This document shows positions 13,747 through 20,854 of a DNA stretch of 22,980 nucleotides, piece after piece. Each line of letters begins with the position of its first letter. Within the stretch, counting starts at the first letter, position 1. The notes under the pieces were generated by a model. It worked only from the letters and a program-made list of their open reading frames with translations. It had not been told where the DNA came from and made no database searches. The translations under genes were made by a program, and so were the position numbers. This stretch comes from a virus, in IMG/VR virus record IMGVR_UViG_3300042922_000462, positions 1 through 22,980 of that record; one strand, written 5' to 3'.

Positions 13747-13758
13747 GTTCATGCAGCC

Positions 13759-13817
13759 AAAATACGGCCCCGCCGCTTCCTTTTCCGCCATCCCTCATTG
13801 TGTGGTTTCCCGCACAA
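13759..13817. promoter_or_regulatory. Ogr box shared by divergent late promoters P and O
   Basis: TTGT-N12-ACAA at 13798-13817 is a perfect match to the TGT-N12-ACA element bound by the Ogr/Delta zinc-finger activators of P2-like phages. For the leftward P operon, TATTTT (reverse strand of 13759-13764) puts transcription start near 13752, so the box centre is about 55 bases upstream, the known geometry. A start for O at a similar distance would fall near 13862. A further inverted repeat, ACAACG/CGTTGT, lies at 13814-13831. Confidence 0.75.
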
Positions 13818-13894
13818 CGTCCGCGCGTTGTTTCGATACCCCTGCCGCCGCAACCATAGAGCCTCACAGAGTTTTACTGACCGGAGCCTGGACA

Positions 13895-14752
13895 ATGGCA
13901 AAGAAAGCAAAGCGTTTTCGTATCGGGGTGGAAGGTGCCACCACAGACGGGCGCACCATCGAGCGCAGCTGGCTTGAACAGATGGCGGCAAATTACAGCC
14001 CTGAGCTGTACACCGCCGTGATCAACATGGAGCACATCAAGGGCTACACGCCAGACAGTCCATTCCGTCGCTTTGGCGTAGTGGAAGCGCTGGACGCTGA
14101 AGAAATCAGCGACGGTCCGCTGAAGGGCAAGCTGGGGCTGTACGCCCTGATCAACCCGACTGACGAGCTGGTCACGCTGACCGGCACCATGCAGAAAATC
14201 TTTACCTCTATGGAAATCCGCCCGGAATTCGCGGACACCGGCGCGGCCTATCTGATTGGCCTGGCCGTGACCGACGATCCGGCCAGCCTCGGCACGGAAA
14301 TGCTGCAGTTCAGCGCCAGCGCCGGGGCGAACCCGCTGGCAAACCGTAAGCAGCATCCTGACAACGTTTTCTCTGCCGCTGAAGAAACCCTGATCGAGTT
14401 TGAGGACGTGGCCGACGAAAAGCCCGCCCTGTTTGCCCGCATCAAAGCGATGTTCAGCAGACAGCAGCAGACCGACGCGGCGCGCTTCAGCGACGTGCAT
14501 CAGGCCGTTGAGCTGATTGCCACCGAGCAGCAGGACCTGAGCGCGCGCATTGAAACGGCGCTGAGCGAACAGGCCGACAGCCTGAAATCACATTTCAGCA
14601 GTGCGCTGGGTGAGGAAGTGCTGAAGCGCGAAAAGCTGCAGGCGGACTTTACCGAACTGCAGCAGCAGCTGAGCCGGGAAGATGGCCGCCAGCAGGTCCG
14701 CCCGCGCACGCAGGGTAACGGCAGCGGCGGCGAAGTGCGCACCGACTGCTGA
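13895..14752 (+). CDS. O: Capsid scaffold and serine protease GpO
   Basis: A 285-residue protein almost the same length as P2 O (284). The N-terminal half is the maturation protease, with the presumed triad D18 (TTDGR), H47 (NMEHIKG) and S105 (FTSMEI), matching the P2 triad spacing. The C-terminal 120 residues are Gln/Glu-rich and helical (coiled-coil scaffold). O organises procapsid assembly around N and cleaves N, O and Q during maturation. I chose ATG 13895 (MAKKAKRFRIGVEG, after GGAG) over the longer open frame from 13745 because family members begin MAKK and late transcription should start about 13860. It is the first gene of the rightward late operon. Confidence 0.95.
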   Translation: MAKKAKRFRIGVEGATTDGRTIERSWLEQMAANYSPELYTAVINMEHIKGYTPDSPFRRFGVVEALDAEEISDGPLKGKLGLYALINPTDELVTLTGTMQKIFTSMEIRPEFADTGAAYLIGLAVTDDPASLGTEMLQFSASAGANPLANRKQHPDNVFSAAEETLIEFEDVADEKPALFARIKAMFSRQQQTDAARFSDVHQAVELIATEQQDLSARIETALSEQADSLKSHFSSALGEEVLKREKLQADFTELQQQLSREDGRQQVRPRTQGNGSGGEVRTDC

Positions 14753-14796
14753 TACAGCGGCGGCAAACCTTTTTAACGAACAGAGAAAGCGAAGCG

Positions 14797-15993
14797 ATGA
14801 AAAATACTACCCGTTTTAAGCTGAATGCTTACATGTCGGTGCTGGCAGAAATCAACAAGATTGATCTGTCCGCGCTGAACAGCAAATTCACCATTGAGCC
14901 GTCCGTGTCGCAGACGCTGGAAAGCAAAATTCAGGAGTCGTCCGCGTTCCTGCAGGCCATCAACATCATGCCGGTCAGTGAGCAGAGCGGCGAACGGCTG
15001 GGGCTGGGGATCGGCACCACCATTGCAGGCACTACCGATACCACCCAGAAAGAGCGCGAGCCGACCGATCCGACCTACATTGACGGTGACGGCTACAAAT
15101 GCACGCAGACCAACTTTGACACGGCGCTGCCTTATTCAAAGCTGGACATGTGGGCGAAGTTCAGCGATTTCCAGGTGCGCATCCGTGACGCCATCGTGAA
15201 GCGTCAGGCGCTGGACCGCATCATGATCGGCTTCAACGGCCTGAAGCGAGAGAAGACCTCCAACCGCGTGCAGAACCCGCTGCTGCAGGACGTGAATATT
15301 GGCTGGCTGGAAAAAATCCGCCAGGAAAAACCGGCGCAGGTGCTGGGTCAGCACATCGGTGACGACGGCAAAGTGGTGTCGGACAAAATCACCGTGGGTA
15401 AAAACGGCCTGTTCCGTAACCTGGACGCCGTGGTGATGGGTGCGGTGTCGGAAAAAATCGGCGTGCAGTATCAGGACGACACCGAACTGGTGGTTATCTG
15501 CGGACGCCAGCTGCTGGCTGACAAGTATTTCCCGCTGGTTAATCAGAGCCAGCCCAACACCGAAGCGCTGGCCGCTGATCTGATCATCAGCCAGAAGCGC
15601 ATCGGCGGCCTGCAGGCGGTCCGCGCCCCGTACTTCCCGGCGAATGCGCTGCTGATCACCCGCCTGGATAACCTGTCCATCTACTGGCAGGAAGAAACGC
15701 GCCGCCGCTCGATCATCGACAACCCGAAACGTGACCGCATCGAAAACCTTGAGTCGGTTAACGAGGCTTACGTGGTTGAGGACTACGACTGCACCTGCCT
15801 GGTGGAAAACATCGAGCTGCTGGAGCAGGAGCCGGAGAAAGAGCCGGGTGAAATGAGCGACGCGGAAATCGCACGCATCGCCGCCGTGGCGGCCAGCGTG
15901 GTGAAGTCCATGAGCGGCGCGGGCAGTTCAGCCGCCAGCGCGGACACCACGCAGACCGGTGATGCCGGTGATGGCAGCAAAGGCGGAGCGTAA
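14797..15993 (+). CDS. N: Major capsid protein GpN precursor
   Basis: A 398-residue P2-type (HK97-fold) major capsid protein. It begins MKNTTRFKLNAYMSVLAEIN with a typical amphipathic N-terminus that is removed by O on maturation. Conserved blocks are the GTTIAGTTDTT loop, YKCTQTNFDTALPYSKLDMW, and RRRSIIDNPKRDRIENLESV towards the end. P2 N is 357 residues, so this one has about 40 extra residues at the C-terminus: a short helix (MSDAEIARIAAVAASVVKSM) followed by a Ser/Ala/Gly/Thr-rich tail. That extension is the unusual part. It starts at ATG 14797. Confidence 0.95.
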   Translation: MKNTTRFKLNAYMSVLAEINKIDLSALNSKFTIEPSVSQTLESKIQESSAFLQAINIMPVSEQSGERLGLGIGTTIAGTTDTTQKEREPTDPTYIDGDGYKCTQTNFDTALPYSKLDMWAKFSDFQVRIRDAIVKRQALDRIMIGFNGLKREKTSNRVQNPLLQDVNIGWLEKIRQEKPAQVLGQHIGDDGKVVSDKITVGKNGLFRNLDAVVMGAVSEKIGVQYQDDTELVVICGRQLLADKYFPLVNQSQPNTEALAADLIISQKRIGGLQAVRAPYFPANALLITRLDNLSIYWQEETRRRSIIDNPKRDRIENLESVNEAYVVEDYDCTCLVENIELLEQEPEKEPGEMSDAEIARIAAVAASVVKSMSGAGSSAASADTTQTGDAGDGSKGGA

Positions 15994-15996
15994 CCC

Positions 15997-16641
15997 GTGA
16001 CTAACCCTTTCCGCGCGCATACGCGCTTTATTCAGGCACAGGAGGCCGCCCGGTCGGGCGGCAGTGGCCGCAGCACAAAGGGCTATGACCTGATGCTGCT
16101 GCAGCTTAACGAAGACCGCCGCCGCCTCAAGGGCATCCAGTCCAACGTCCGAAAGGCCGAAATCAAGGTGGAGGTGCTGCCGAAGTACGCCGCCTGGGCT
16201 GAGGGCGTGCTGAGTGCTGACGGCGCGCAGCAGGACGACGTGCTGATGTACGTGATGCTGTGGCGCGTTGACGCCGGTGACTATGCCGGTGCGCTCGCGA
16301 TTGGCCGCCACGCGCTGAAACACGGCTGGGCGATGCCGCTGGGAAGCCGCACCACGGCGACGGTGCTGGCCGAAGAAATTGCCGACGCGGCAAAGGCCGC
16401 CATCCTGGCAAAGACGCCTTTTGATCCGGACCTGCTGCTGGAGGCGCTGGAGGTGGTCGACGCACACGATATGCCCGATCAGTCGCGCGCCCGTCTGCAC
16501 AAGTCCATCGGCTGGGTGCTGACGGAAAGCAGCCCGGCGTCAGCGCTGAACCATCTGAAACGCGCCCTGCAGCTGGACGAGAAATGCGGCGTTAAAAAAG
16601 ACATTGACCAGCTGGAGCGGAAAATCCGTAACGCCAGCTGA
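15997..16641 (+). CDS. M: Terminase small (endonuclease) subunit GpM
   Basis: A 214-residue terminase endonuclease subunit of the P2 M family. Family blocks are QDDVLMYVMLWRVDAGDYAG near residues 76-95, LLLEALEVVDAHDMPDQSRARLHK around 148-170, and the ending LDEKCGVKKDIDQLERKI. It is shorter than P2 M (247), mainly because the basic C-terminal tail is missing. It begins with GTG at 15997, three bases after the N stop; no ATG fits the family N-terminus. It acts with P to cut cos. Confidence 0.93.
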   Translation: MTNPFRAHTRFIQAQEAARSGGSGRSTKGYDLMLLQLNEDRRRLKGIQSNVRKAEIKVEVLPKYAAWAEGVLSADGAQQDDVLMYVMLWRVDAGDYAGALAIGRHALKHGWAMPLGSRTTATVLAEEIADAAKAAILAKTPFDPDLLLEALEVVDAHDMPDQSRARLHKSIGWVLTESSPASALNHLKRALQLDEKCGVKKDIDQLERKIRNAS

Positions 16642-16670
16642 TAACCGGACGTGCCCACGCGCGGGGCGGC

Positions 16671-16708
16671 ACGGGGTGGCGACAGGCAGCGCCGCATCAA
16701 AACCCCGT
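16671..16708 (+). other. Nested inverted repeat between M and L
   Basis: ACGGGGT (16671-16677) and ACCCCGT (16702-16708) enclose GGCG (16678-16681) and CGCC (16690-16693), a two-level stem in the 99-base M-L gap. There is no T run after it. It could modulate expression of downstream genes in the late operon or stabilise the transcript. Confidence 0.35.
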
Positions 16709-16740
16709 CCACCGCCCACCTATTCAGGAGTAACAGAGCA

Positions 16741-17205
16741 ATGGAATTTATCGCGCCACAGAAGGCGACGGCAGCGCCGGACATCATCCCCAATAACTCA
16801 TTCTGGCCGGATGTCGATCTGGCGAAATTCCGCAGCGTCATGCGCGTTGACGGCACCGTGACGCCGGAGCGTCTGCGTCAGGTGGTGCTGACCGCTATGG
16901 CAGAGGTAAACGCGGAGCTTTATCCGTGGCGTGAGCGGCAGGAGCTGGCCGGTCATAACGGCCTGGCTGACGTTCCGGCGGAGAAGCTGGCCGGTGAGAG
17001 CGTGCGCCTGCATCACTACATGAATGCGGTGTGGTGCTGGACGCGTGCGGTGCTGAACGAGCGCTATCAGGACTTTGACGCCACCGCAACAGCAGTTAAG
17101 CGCGGCGAAGAACTGAATGATGCCAGCGGCGACCTGTGGCGCGATGCGCGCTGGGCCGTCAGCCGCGTGCAGGACATGCCGCACTGCACCGTGGAGCTTA
17201 TCTGA
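16741..17205 (+). CDS. L: Head completion/stabilisation protein GpL
   Basis: A 154-residue protein of the P2 L family (P2 L is 169). It starts at ATG 16741 after CAGGAGTAAC. Typical segments are IIPNNSFWPDVDLAKFRSVM near the start, AELYPWRERQELAGH, and YMNAVWCWTRAVLNERYQDF followed by RDARWAVSRV. L closes the filled head and joins it to the tail. The frame is open upstream to 16651, but that part does not resemble the family. Its stop overlaps the next start as TGATG. Confidence 0.93.
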   Translation: MEFIAPQKATAAPDIIPNNSFWPDVDLAKFRSVMRVDGTVTPERLRQVVLTAMAEVNAELYPWRERQELAGHNGLADVPAEKLAGESVRLHHYMNAVWCWTRAVLNERYQDFDATATAVKRGEELNDASGDLWRDARWAVSRVQDMPHCTVELI

Positions 17206-17408
17206 TGAAGGTGCGTGCGCAGCAGTATGACACTGTGGACGCACTCTGCTGGCGTCACTACGGGCGCACGCAGGGGATGACGGAACAGGTACTGCAGGCA
17301 AATCCGGGGCTGGCGGAGCACGGCCCCCTCTTACCGCACGGGCTGGAGGTGGAGTTGCCGGACGTGACAACGACGGCCACCGTGCAGGCCGTCCAGCTTT
17401 GGGACTGA
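17205..17408 (+). CDS. X: Tail protein GpX
   Basis: A 67-residue protein of the P2 tail protein X family, a small LysM-like module: AQQYDTVDALCWRHYGRTQG, then VLQANPGLAEHGPLLPHGL and a final beta strand. Its length equals that of P2 X. I chose ATG 17205, overlapping the L stop, instead of the longer open frame. X is needed for tail assembly, and in P2 is placed exactly between L and the holin. Confidence 0.9.
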   Translation: MKVRAQQYDTVDALCWRHYGRTQGMTEQVLQANPGLAEHGPLLPHGLEVELPDVTTTATVQAVQLWD

Positions 17409-17411
17409 ATC

Positions 17412-17624
17412 ATGTGGGAAAAAATCAGCACCTTTATCACCTGGTGCATGGCGGTAGTGATGGCGTGGCTGGGCGGCATGGACCTGAAGGACATGGCCAC
17501 CGTGGCCGGGGTATTCATCGGCCTGCTGATGGCGCTTATCAGCTGGTACTACAAACACAAAACCTATCAGCTGCTGGCAAGCGGGCGGATTACGCGGGAG
17601 GAGTATGAATCTGCAGATCGTTAA
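17412..17624 (+). CDS. Holin, small two-membrane-segment type
   Basis: A 70-residue membrane protein with two transmembrane segments (about residues 7-22 and 31-47) and a basic C-terminal tail, YYKHKTYQLLASGRITREEY. This resembles the HP1-type holin family and not P2 Y (which is longer with three segments). It occupies the position of Y, directly before the endolysin, with which it overlaps by 20 bases. Two-segment holins paired with SAR lysozymes usually act as pinholins that collapse the membrane potential; that role is inferred from the partner. Confidence 0.8.
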   Translation: MWEKISTFITWCMAVVMAWLGGMDLKDMATVAGVFIGLLMALISWYYKHKTYQLLASGRITREEYESADR

Positions 17625-18114
17625 ACGCTGCGCCGTGGGCGTGGTGCTGGCACTGGCCGCCACGCTGCCCGGCTTTCAGCAGCTGCATACCTCCGTGGAG
17701 GGGCTGCGGCTGATAGCCGACTATGAGGGCTGCCGCCTGCAGCCGTACCAGTGCAGCGCGGGAAAGTGGACTGACGGGATCGGCAATACGTCCGGCGTTG
17801 TGCCGGGTAAGTCCATCACGGAACGGCAGGCGGCGGGGAATTTCATCACCAATGTGTTACGCACTGAGGCGGCACTGGCGCGCTGCGTGGCGGTCTCTAT
17901 GCCGCAGCAGGTTTATGACGCGCTGGTGTCGCTGGCGTTCAACGTCGGCACCGGCAACGTGTGCGGCTCCACGATGGTGGCGTTGCTGAAAAAGGGCCAG
18001 TGGCGCGAGGCGTGTTATCAGCTGCCGCGCTGGGTGTACGTGAAAGGCGTATTCAATCAGGGGCTGGATAACCGGCGCGGGCGAGAGCTGGCCTGGTGCC
18101 TAAAAGGAGTCTGA
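17605..18114 (+). CDS. SAR-type lysozyme (GH24 endolysin)
   Basis: A 169-residue phage lysozyme hydrolysing the MurNAc-GlcNAc bond. The N-terminus is a weakly hydrophobic Ala-rich signal-anchor (about residues 8-24), fitting a SAR endolysin. The GH24 active site reads E41-x8-C50-x5-T56 (YEGCRLQPYQCSAGKWT), with Cys in place of the usual Asp. This Cys variant, together with C43 and a cysteine in the SAR (C9), is the arrangement I recall for P1 Lyz (E42, C51, T57), where a disulfide cages the active site until membrane release. It is not homologous to P2 K, which is of another lysozyme type. The start overlaps the holin. Confidence 0.9.
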   Translation: MNLQIVKRCAVGVVLALAATLPGFQQLHTSVEGLRLIADYEGCRLQPYQCSAGKWTDGIGNTSGVVPGKSITERQAAGNFITNVLRTEAALARCVAVSMPQQVYDALVSLAFNVGTGNVCGSTMVALLKKGQWREACYQLPRWVYVKGVFNQGLDNRRGRELAWCLKGV

Positions 18115-18115
18115 A

Positions 18116-18487
18116 ATGCAGCTGTTTAAAAAATGGTGGTTTACGGCGTTACTCACCGTCCTGCTGACGCTGGTCAGCATCAGTCACGGCAGCTTTGCGG
18201 GCTATCCGCTGGCGGCGCTGCTGTGGGCTGACTTCTTCGCCTGGGCCGTTATCGGGTTTTCCGGCCTGTACGCCTGCGCCCTGACCGGCAGTGACCGAAA
18301 GCAGGTGTTTGCCTGGCTGCTGCGGTTTGCGCAGTTGGCTGACCGCGTGCCGCTCAGATGGTATCACCGCGTATTTATTGCGGTGGTGATATGGGACACG
18401 GGCTGGAAGCTGGCGGCATTTGCCGGTATTCATGCGGTTTTTTATCGCCGGATGATCAGGTCAGAACTTGAACGGGCGGCAGCATGA
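18116..18487 (+). CDS. Hypothetical membrane protein in the lysis cassette
   Basis: A 123-residue protein with three likely membrane segments (about residues 8-22, 33-57 and 84-110), starting at ATG 18116 after AAGGAGT. It lies between the endolysin and LysB, overlapping LysB by four bases (ATGA). In P2, LysA (an antiholin-like membrane protein with several segments) holds the corresponding place, so a lysis-timing role is a reasonable inference, but the sequence is not one I recognise. Confidence 0.75.
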   Translation: MQLFKKWWFTALLTVLLTLVSISHGSFAGYPLAALLWADFFAWAVIGFSGLYACALTGSDRKQVFAWLLRFAQLADRVPLRWYHRVFIAVVIWDTGWKLAAFAGIHAVFYRRMIRSELERAAA

Positions 18488-18912
18488 TTCGGGTACTGAT
18501 CGCCATCGTGCTGCTCCTGATGGTCGTCACCGGCGTGCAGTCTTACCGGCTGAGCAGCGCCCACGGCAGGATTGATGCGCAGCAGGAAGCTATTGCGGGC
18601 CAGGGGAAAAAGCTGAGCCAGAAAAACAGCCAGCTGATTGCCCTGAACATCCTGACGCAGACCAGCAGCCAGGCACAGACGCAGCTTTACGCCGCCGCCG
18701 AACGCAACGGCCAGCTGCTGCGCGACCGGCAGCGAAAAATTGAGGAGCTGAAACGTGAAAATGAAGACCTGCGCCGCTGGAGTGATACCGCTTTGCCTGA
18801 TCCTGTTATCCGGCTGCGCCAGCGTCCGGCCCTCGCAGGAGGTGGATCTTACCGTGAGTGGCTGTCCGAAAATCACCCGCTGCCAGCTGGATCCGGCAGC
18901 GCCGCGCACTAA
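18484..18912 (+). CDS. lysB: Inner-membrane spanin LysB (Rz-like)
   Basis: A 142-residue protein with one N-terminal membrane anchor (IRVLIAIVLLLMVVTGV) followed by a long periplasmic helix rich in Gln, Glu and Lys (GRIDAQQEAIAGQGKKLSQK and RQRKIEELKRENEDLRRW). This is the layout of Rz-type i-spanins, which with the nested lipoprotein fuse inner and outer membranes at the end of lysis. Its C-terminal 50 codons also encode LysC in the +1 frame. It starts at ATG 18484 overlapping the previous stop. Confidence 0.88.
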   Translation: MIRVLIAIVLLLMVVTGVQSYRLSSAHGRIDAQQEAIAGQGKKLSQKNSQLIALNILTQTSSQAQTQLYAAAERNGQLLRDRQRKIEELKRENEDLRRWSDTALPDPVIRLRQRPALAGGGSYREWLSENHPLPAGSGSAAH

Positions 18913-19045
18913 CGGCGACCTCCTGGCCCTGCTGGACGAAACGGAGGCCGCCTGGGCGGCATGTGCCGGTAAGGTCGATACCATCATCAGCTGTCAGGAA
19001 AAAGACGATGAACAAGCCGCAGTCCTTACGCAGCGCCCTGAATAA
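18755..19045 (+). CDS. lysC: Outer-membrane spanin lipoprotein LysC (Rz1-like)
   Basis: A 96-residue lipoprotein whose start is nested in lysB in a different frame, as in P2. The signal peptide has a lipobox LLSGC, lipidated cysteine at residue 21, followed by ASVRPSQEVDLTVSGCP. GTG 18755 lies seven bases after GAGGAG and is the better start; ATG 18761 is the alternative. LysC partners LysB across the periplasm. Three to four further cysteines are present. Its 3' end overlaps gene R by 38 bases. Confidence 0.85.
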   Translation: MKMKTCAAGVIPLCLILLSGCASVRPSQEVDLTVSGCPKITRCQLDPAAPRTNGDLLALLDETEAAWAACAGKVDTIISCQEKDDEQAAVLTQRPE

Positions 19046-19439
19046 GTCGGTCCCTTACGTGGCTGATAACCCGGACCGCCTGCACCTGTTCGTTGACAGC
19101 GGTCAGTTGGTCGCCACATCCGCCGCGTCCCTGTCGTGGGAGTATCGCTACACACTAAACGTGGTGATCACCGACTTCACCGGCGACCAGAATCTACTGA
19201 TGGCCCCGGTGCTTTTGTGGCTGCGGGAAAACCAGCCCGACGCGCTGCAGAACAGCGAGGCGCGAGAAAAGCTGTTTTCGTTTGAGGTCGATATTCTTGC
19301 TAATGACCGCTGTGACATCAGCATGGACCTGAAGCTGACCGAACGCGTGATAGCGACAGTTGAGAACGGCAAGGCACATATCGAAGCGATGCCGGAGCCG
19401 GACGCGCCGGAGGAATTCTGGACGGTGAAGCATGGCTGA
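19008..19439 (+). CDS. R: Tail completion protein GpR
   Basis: A 143-residue protein of the P2 R family (155 in P2). Recognisable stretches are MNKPQSLRSALNKSVPYV, LHLFVDSGQLVATSAASLS, RYTLNVVITDFTGDQNLLMA and LWLRENQPDAL. R and S complete the head-proximal end of the tail. I chose ATG 19008 on family similarity; the frame is open back to 18858 but that part belongs to lysC. It ends eight bases inside S. Confidence 0.92.
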   Translation: MNKPQSLRSALNKSVPYVADNPDRLHLFVDSGQLVATSAASLSWEYRYTLNVVITDFTGDQNLLMAPVLLWLRENQPDALQNSEAREKLFSFEVDILANDRCDISMDLKLTERVIATVENGKAHIEAMPEPDAPEEFWTVKHG

Positions 19440-19875
19440 ACTGCATGAAGTGGATGCCTGGCTGGCTGCGCTGCTGGCACAGCTGGAACCGGCAGCCCGG
19501 AAAAAGATGCTGCGCGAGGTGGCGCGCGACGTGCGTCGCATTCAGCAGGCAAACATCACAGCACAACGTTCTCCGGACGGCACTGCATGGGAGCCGCGCC
19601 GCGTCAGCGCCCGCAGCAAAAATGGGCGCATCCGTCGCGGCATGTTCGCGAAGCTGAAAACTACAAAGTATCTGAAGGCAAAGACAGACGCAGACGCTGC
19701 TGAGATTGCCTTTATTCCTGGGGTGCAGAAGCTGGCCCGCGTTCACCACTACGGCCTGCGGGACCGGGTAAGCCGTCGCGGCCCGATGGTGAAATATGCA
19801 GAGCGCCCGCTTTTGGGAATTAATCCTCAGGTTAAGATCGAAGTTTTAAAAATTTTGATTAACTGGATTAATTGA
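19432..19875 (+). CDS. S: Tail completion protein GpS
   Basis: A 147-residue protein of the P2 S family (150 in P2). It begins MAELHEVDAWLAALLAQLEP, with the Arg-rich middle VARDVRRIQQANI, WEPRR, then RVHHYGLRDRVSR and VKYAERPLLG. Base composition changes sharply about 45 bases before the stop: the last 13 codons (KIEVLKILINWIN) are AT-rich and look like part of the adjacent cargo DNA, so the original C-terminus was probably replaced when the cassette was acquired. An intrinsic terminator follows 11 bases after the stop. Confidence 0.92.
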   Translation: MAELHEVDAWLAALLAQLEPAARKKMLREVARDVRRIQQANITAQRSPDGTAWEPRRVSARSKNGRIRRGMFAKLKTTKYLKAKTDADAAEIAFIPGVQKLARVHHYGLRDRVSRRGPMVKYAERPLLGINPQVKIEVLKILINWIN

Positions 19876-19886
19876 TGGTGTATTAT

Positions 19887-19913
19887 AAAAGGAATGAGTA
19901 AATCATTCCTTTT
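19887..19913. terminator. Bidirectional intrinsic terminator between S and the cargo cassette
   Basis: AAAAGGAATGA (19887-19897) and TCATTCCTTTT (19903-19913) are perfect 11-base complements with loop GTAAA, and each strand ends its stem in a T run. It lies between the stop of S and the stop of the convergent cassette, so it should separate the O-to-S late transcript from the cargo genes. Confidence 0.8.
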
Positions 19914-19937
19914 GCAATATTCAGAGGCAACTGCGTT

Positions 19938-20315
19938 TTATTTAGTGGCTTTATTGTCAATCTCGTCAATATCATCATAGACATCATGTATTCTTGACTT
20001 GGCGCTAAAATCGGTATTTATTATTTTATCTAATTTCTCAGCAGTTGCGGGATCTAGTTTATTCTTGTCAATTTTAGGTGCATCTTTTTGCAACTTTTTG
20101 ACTTTACGAGAAACTGCAATTTCCACCACTTTACTATAAATTCTCCTCAATACCTCAGGCATCAAAAGAGAAATGAATATGATGAATTGATAGTAGATGG
20201 CTTCAGTTAACATTGAAATTAACTGGTTTTTATATTTAAATCCCAAAAAAAAGCTAATGATAATATTGGCAAGTAAAGATAAGAGCATTAAATGCTTTTC
20301 ATTATTTTTCTTCAT
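19938..20315 (-). CDS. Unknown cargo protein with two membrane segments
   Basis: A 125-residue protein counted from ATG 20315; an upstream TTG at 20324 is possible. The N-terminus is basic (MKKNNEKH), followed by two membrane segments (about residues 9-25 and 33-53) and a cytoplasmic-looking tail of 70 residues, first basic (RKVKKLQKD), then acidic (DVYDDIDEIDN). It is strongly AT-rich. It overlaps the upstream cassette gene by about 14 bases, so the two are likely translated together. I do not recognise the family. Its place between S and V equals the P2 site of orf30, a known position for AT-rich foreign genes, which suggests lysogenic conversion or a phage-exclusion role. Confidence 0.75.
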   Translation of the reverse strand: MKKNNEKHLMLLSLLANIIISFFLGFKYKNQLISMLTEAIYYQFIIFISLLMPEVLRRIYSKVVEIAVSRKVKKLQKDAPKIDKNKLDPATAEKLDKIINTDFSAKSRIHDVYDDIDEIDNKATK

Positions 20316-20829
20316 CAGATTCAATCCCGAGTTTCATTTCATTAATGAGCCCATCTAAAAAATCATCCTGATACTCTTGAAGTTCGGTAATTGCATCCAA
20401 AAGTGATATTATCATTCCAAGCAAGGTCATAACTAAATAATGATTACGGTTTTCTGATATATACTCAAGAAAGGATGAGCTGTCATACGTATAGGGGGCA
20501 TGATTGGCTGAGAAAATAAACGAGTCAGTTTCCTTACGATATGAAACCTTCGCATTTCCTTTGAGGTGAAAATTTACATTATTTACCGTCTCAAGCTTAT
20601 CTATGTACTTGTAAGATTTGATATTATTTGCTGACGGTCTAAACACTGCAGTCATTGTAAAATCTGACGGCATGGTATCCTCAATTATATCGGTATATTT
20701 TTGAGGGGTTATAAGGTAAGTAATTCCTTTTTTGTGGAAAGTGATAGAGTCTGAATCATTGTTTTCTTCAATCTCAACCCCTTTCAGTTTTTTCAAAACT
20801 GGCTTTATCTCTTCTAAGGTGAAATGCAT
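20302..20829 (-). CDS. Unknown cargo protein, first gene of a two-gene cassette
   Basis: A 175-residue acidic protein counted from ATG 20829 (ribosome site AGAGAA eight bases upstream); the frame is open from a TTG at 20853, but that would lie inside the promoter leader. The first 120 residues are predicted mixed alpha/beta (EEIKPVLKKLKGVEIEEN, ITYLITPQKY, VNFHLKGNAKVSYRKE, a domain-like layout). A hydrophobic helix NHYLVMTLLGMIISLLDAI (about 129-147) is long enough to bind a membrane or the partner protein. An acidic end follows. It is AT-rich, unlike the flanking tail genes. I do not recognise it. Confidence 0.75.
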   Translation of the reverse strand: MHFTLEEIKPVLKKLKGVEIEENNDSDSITFHKKGITYLITPQKYTDIIEDTMPSDFTMTAVFRPSANNIKSYKYIDKLETVNNVNFHLKGNAKVSYRKETDSFIFSANHAPYTYDSSSFLEYISENRNHYLVMTLLGMIISLLDAITELQEYQDDFLDGLINEMKLGIESDEEK

Positions 20830-20854
20830 ATAAATTTCTCTAATTACTATCAAT

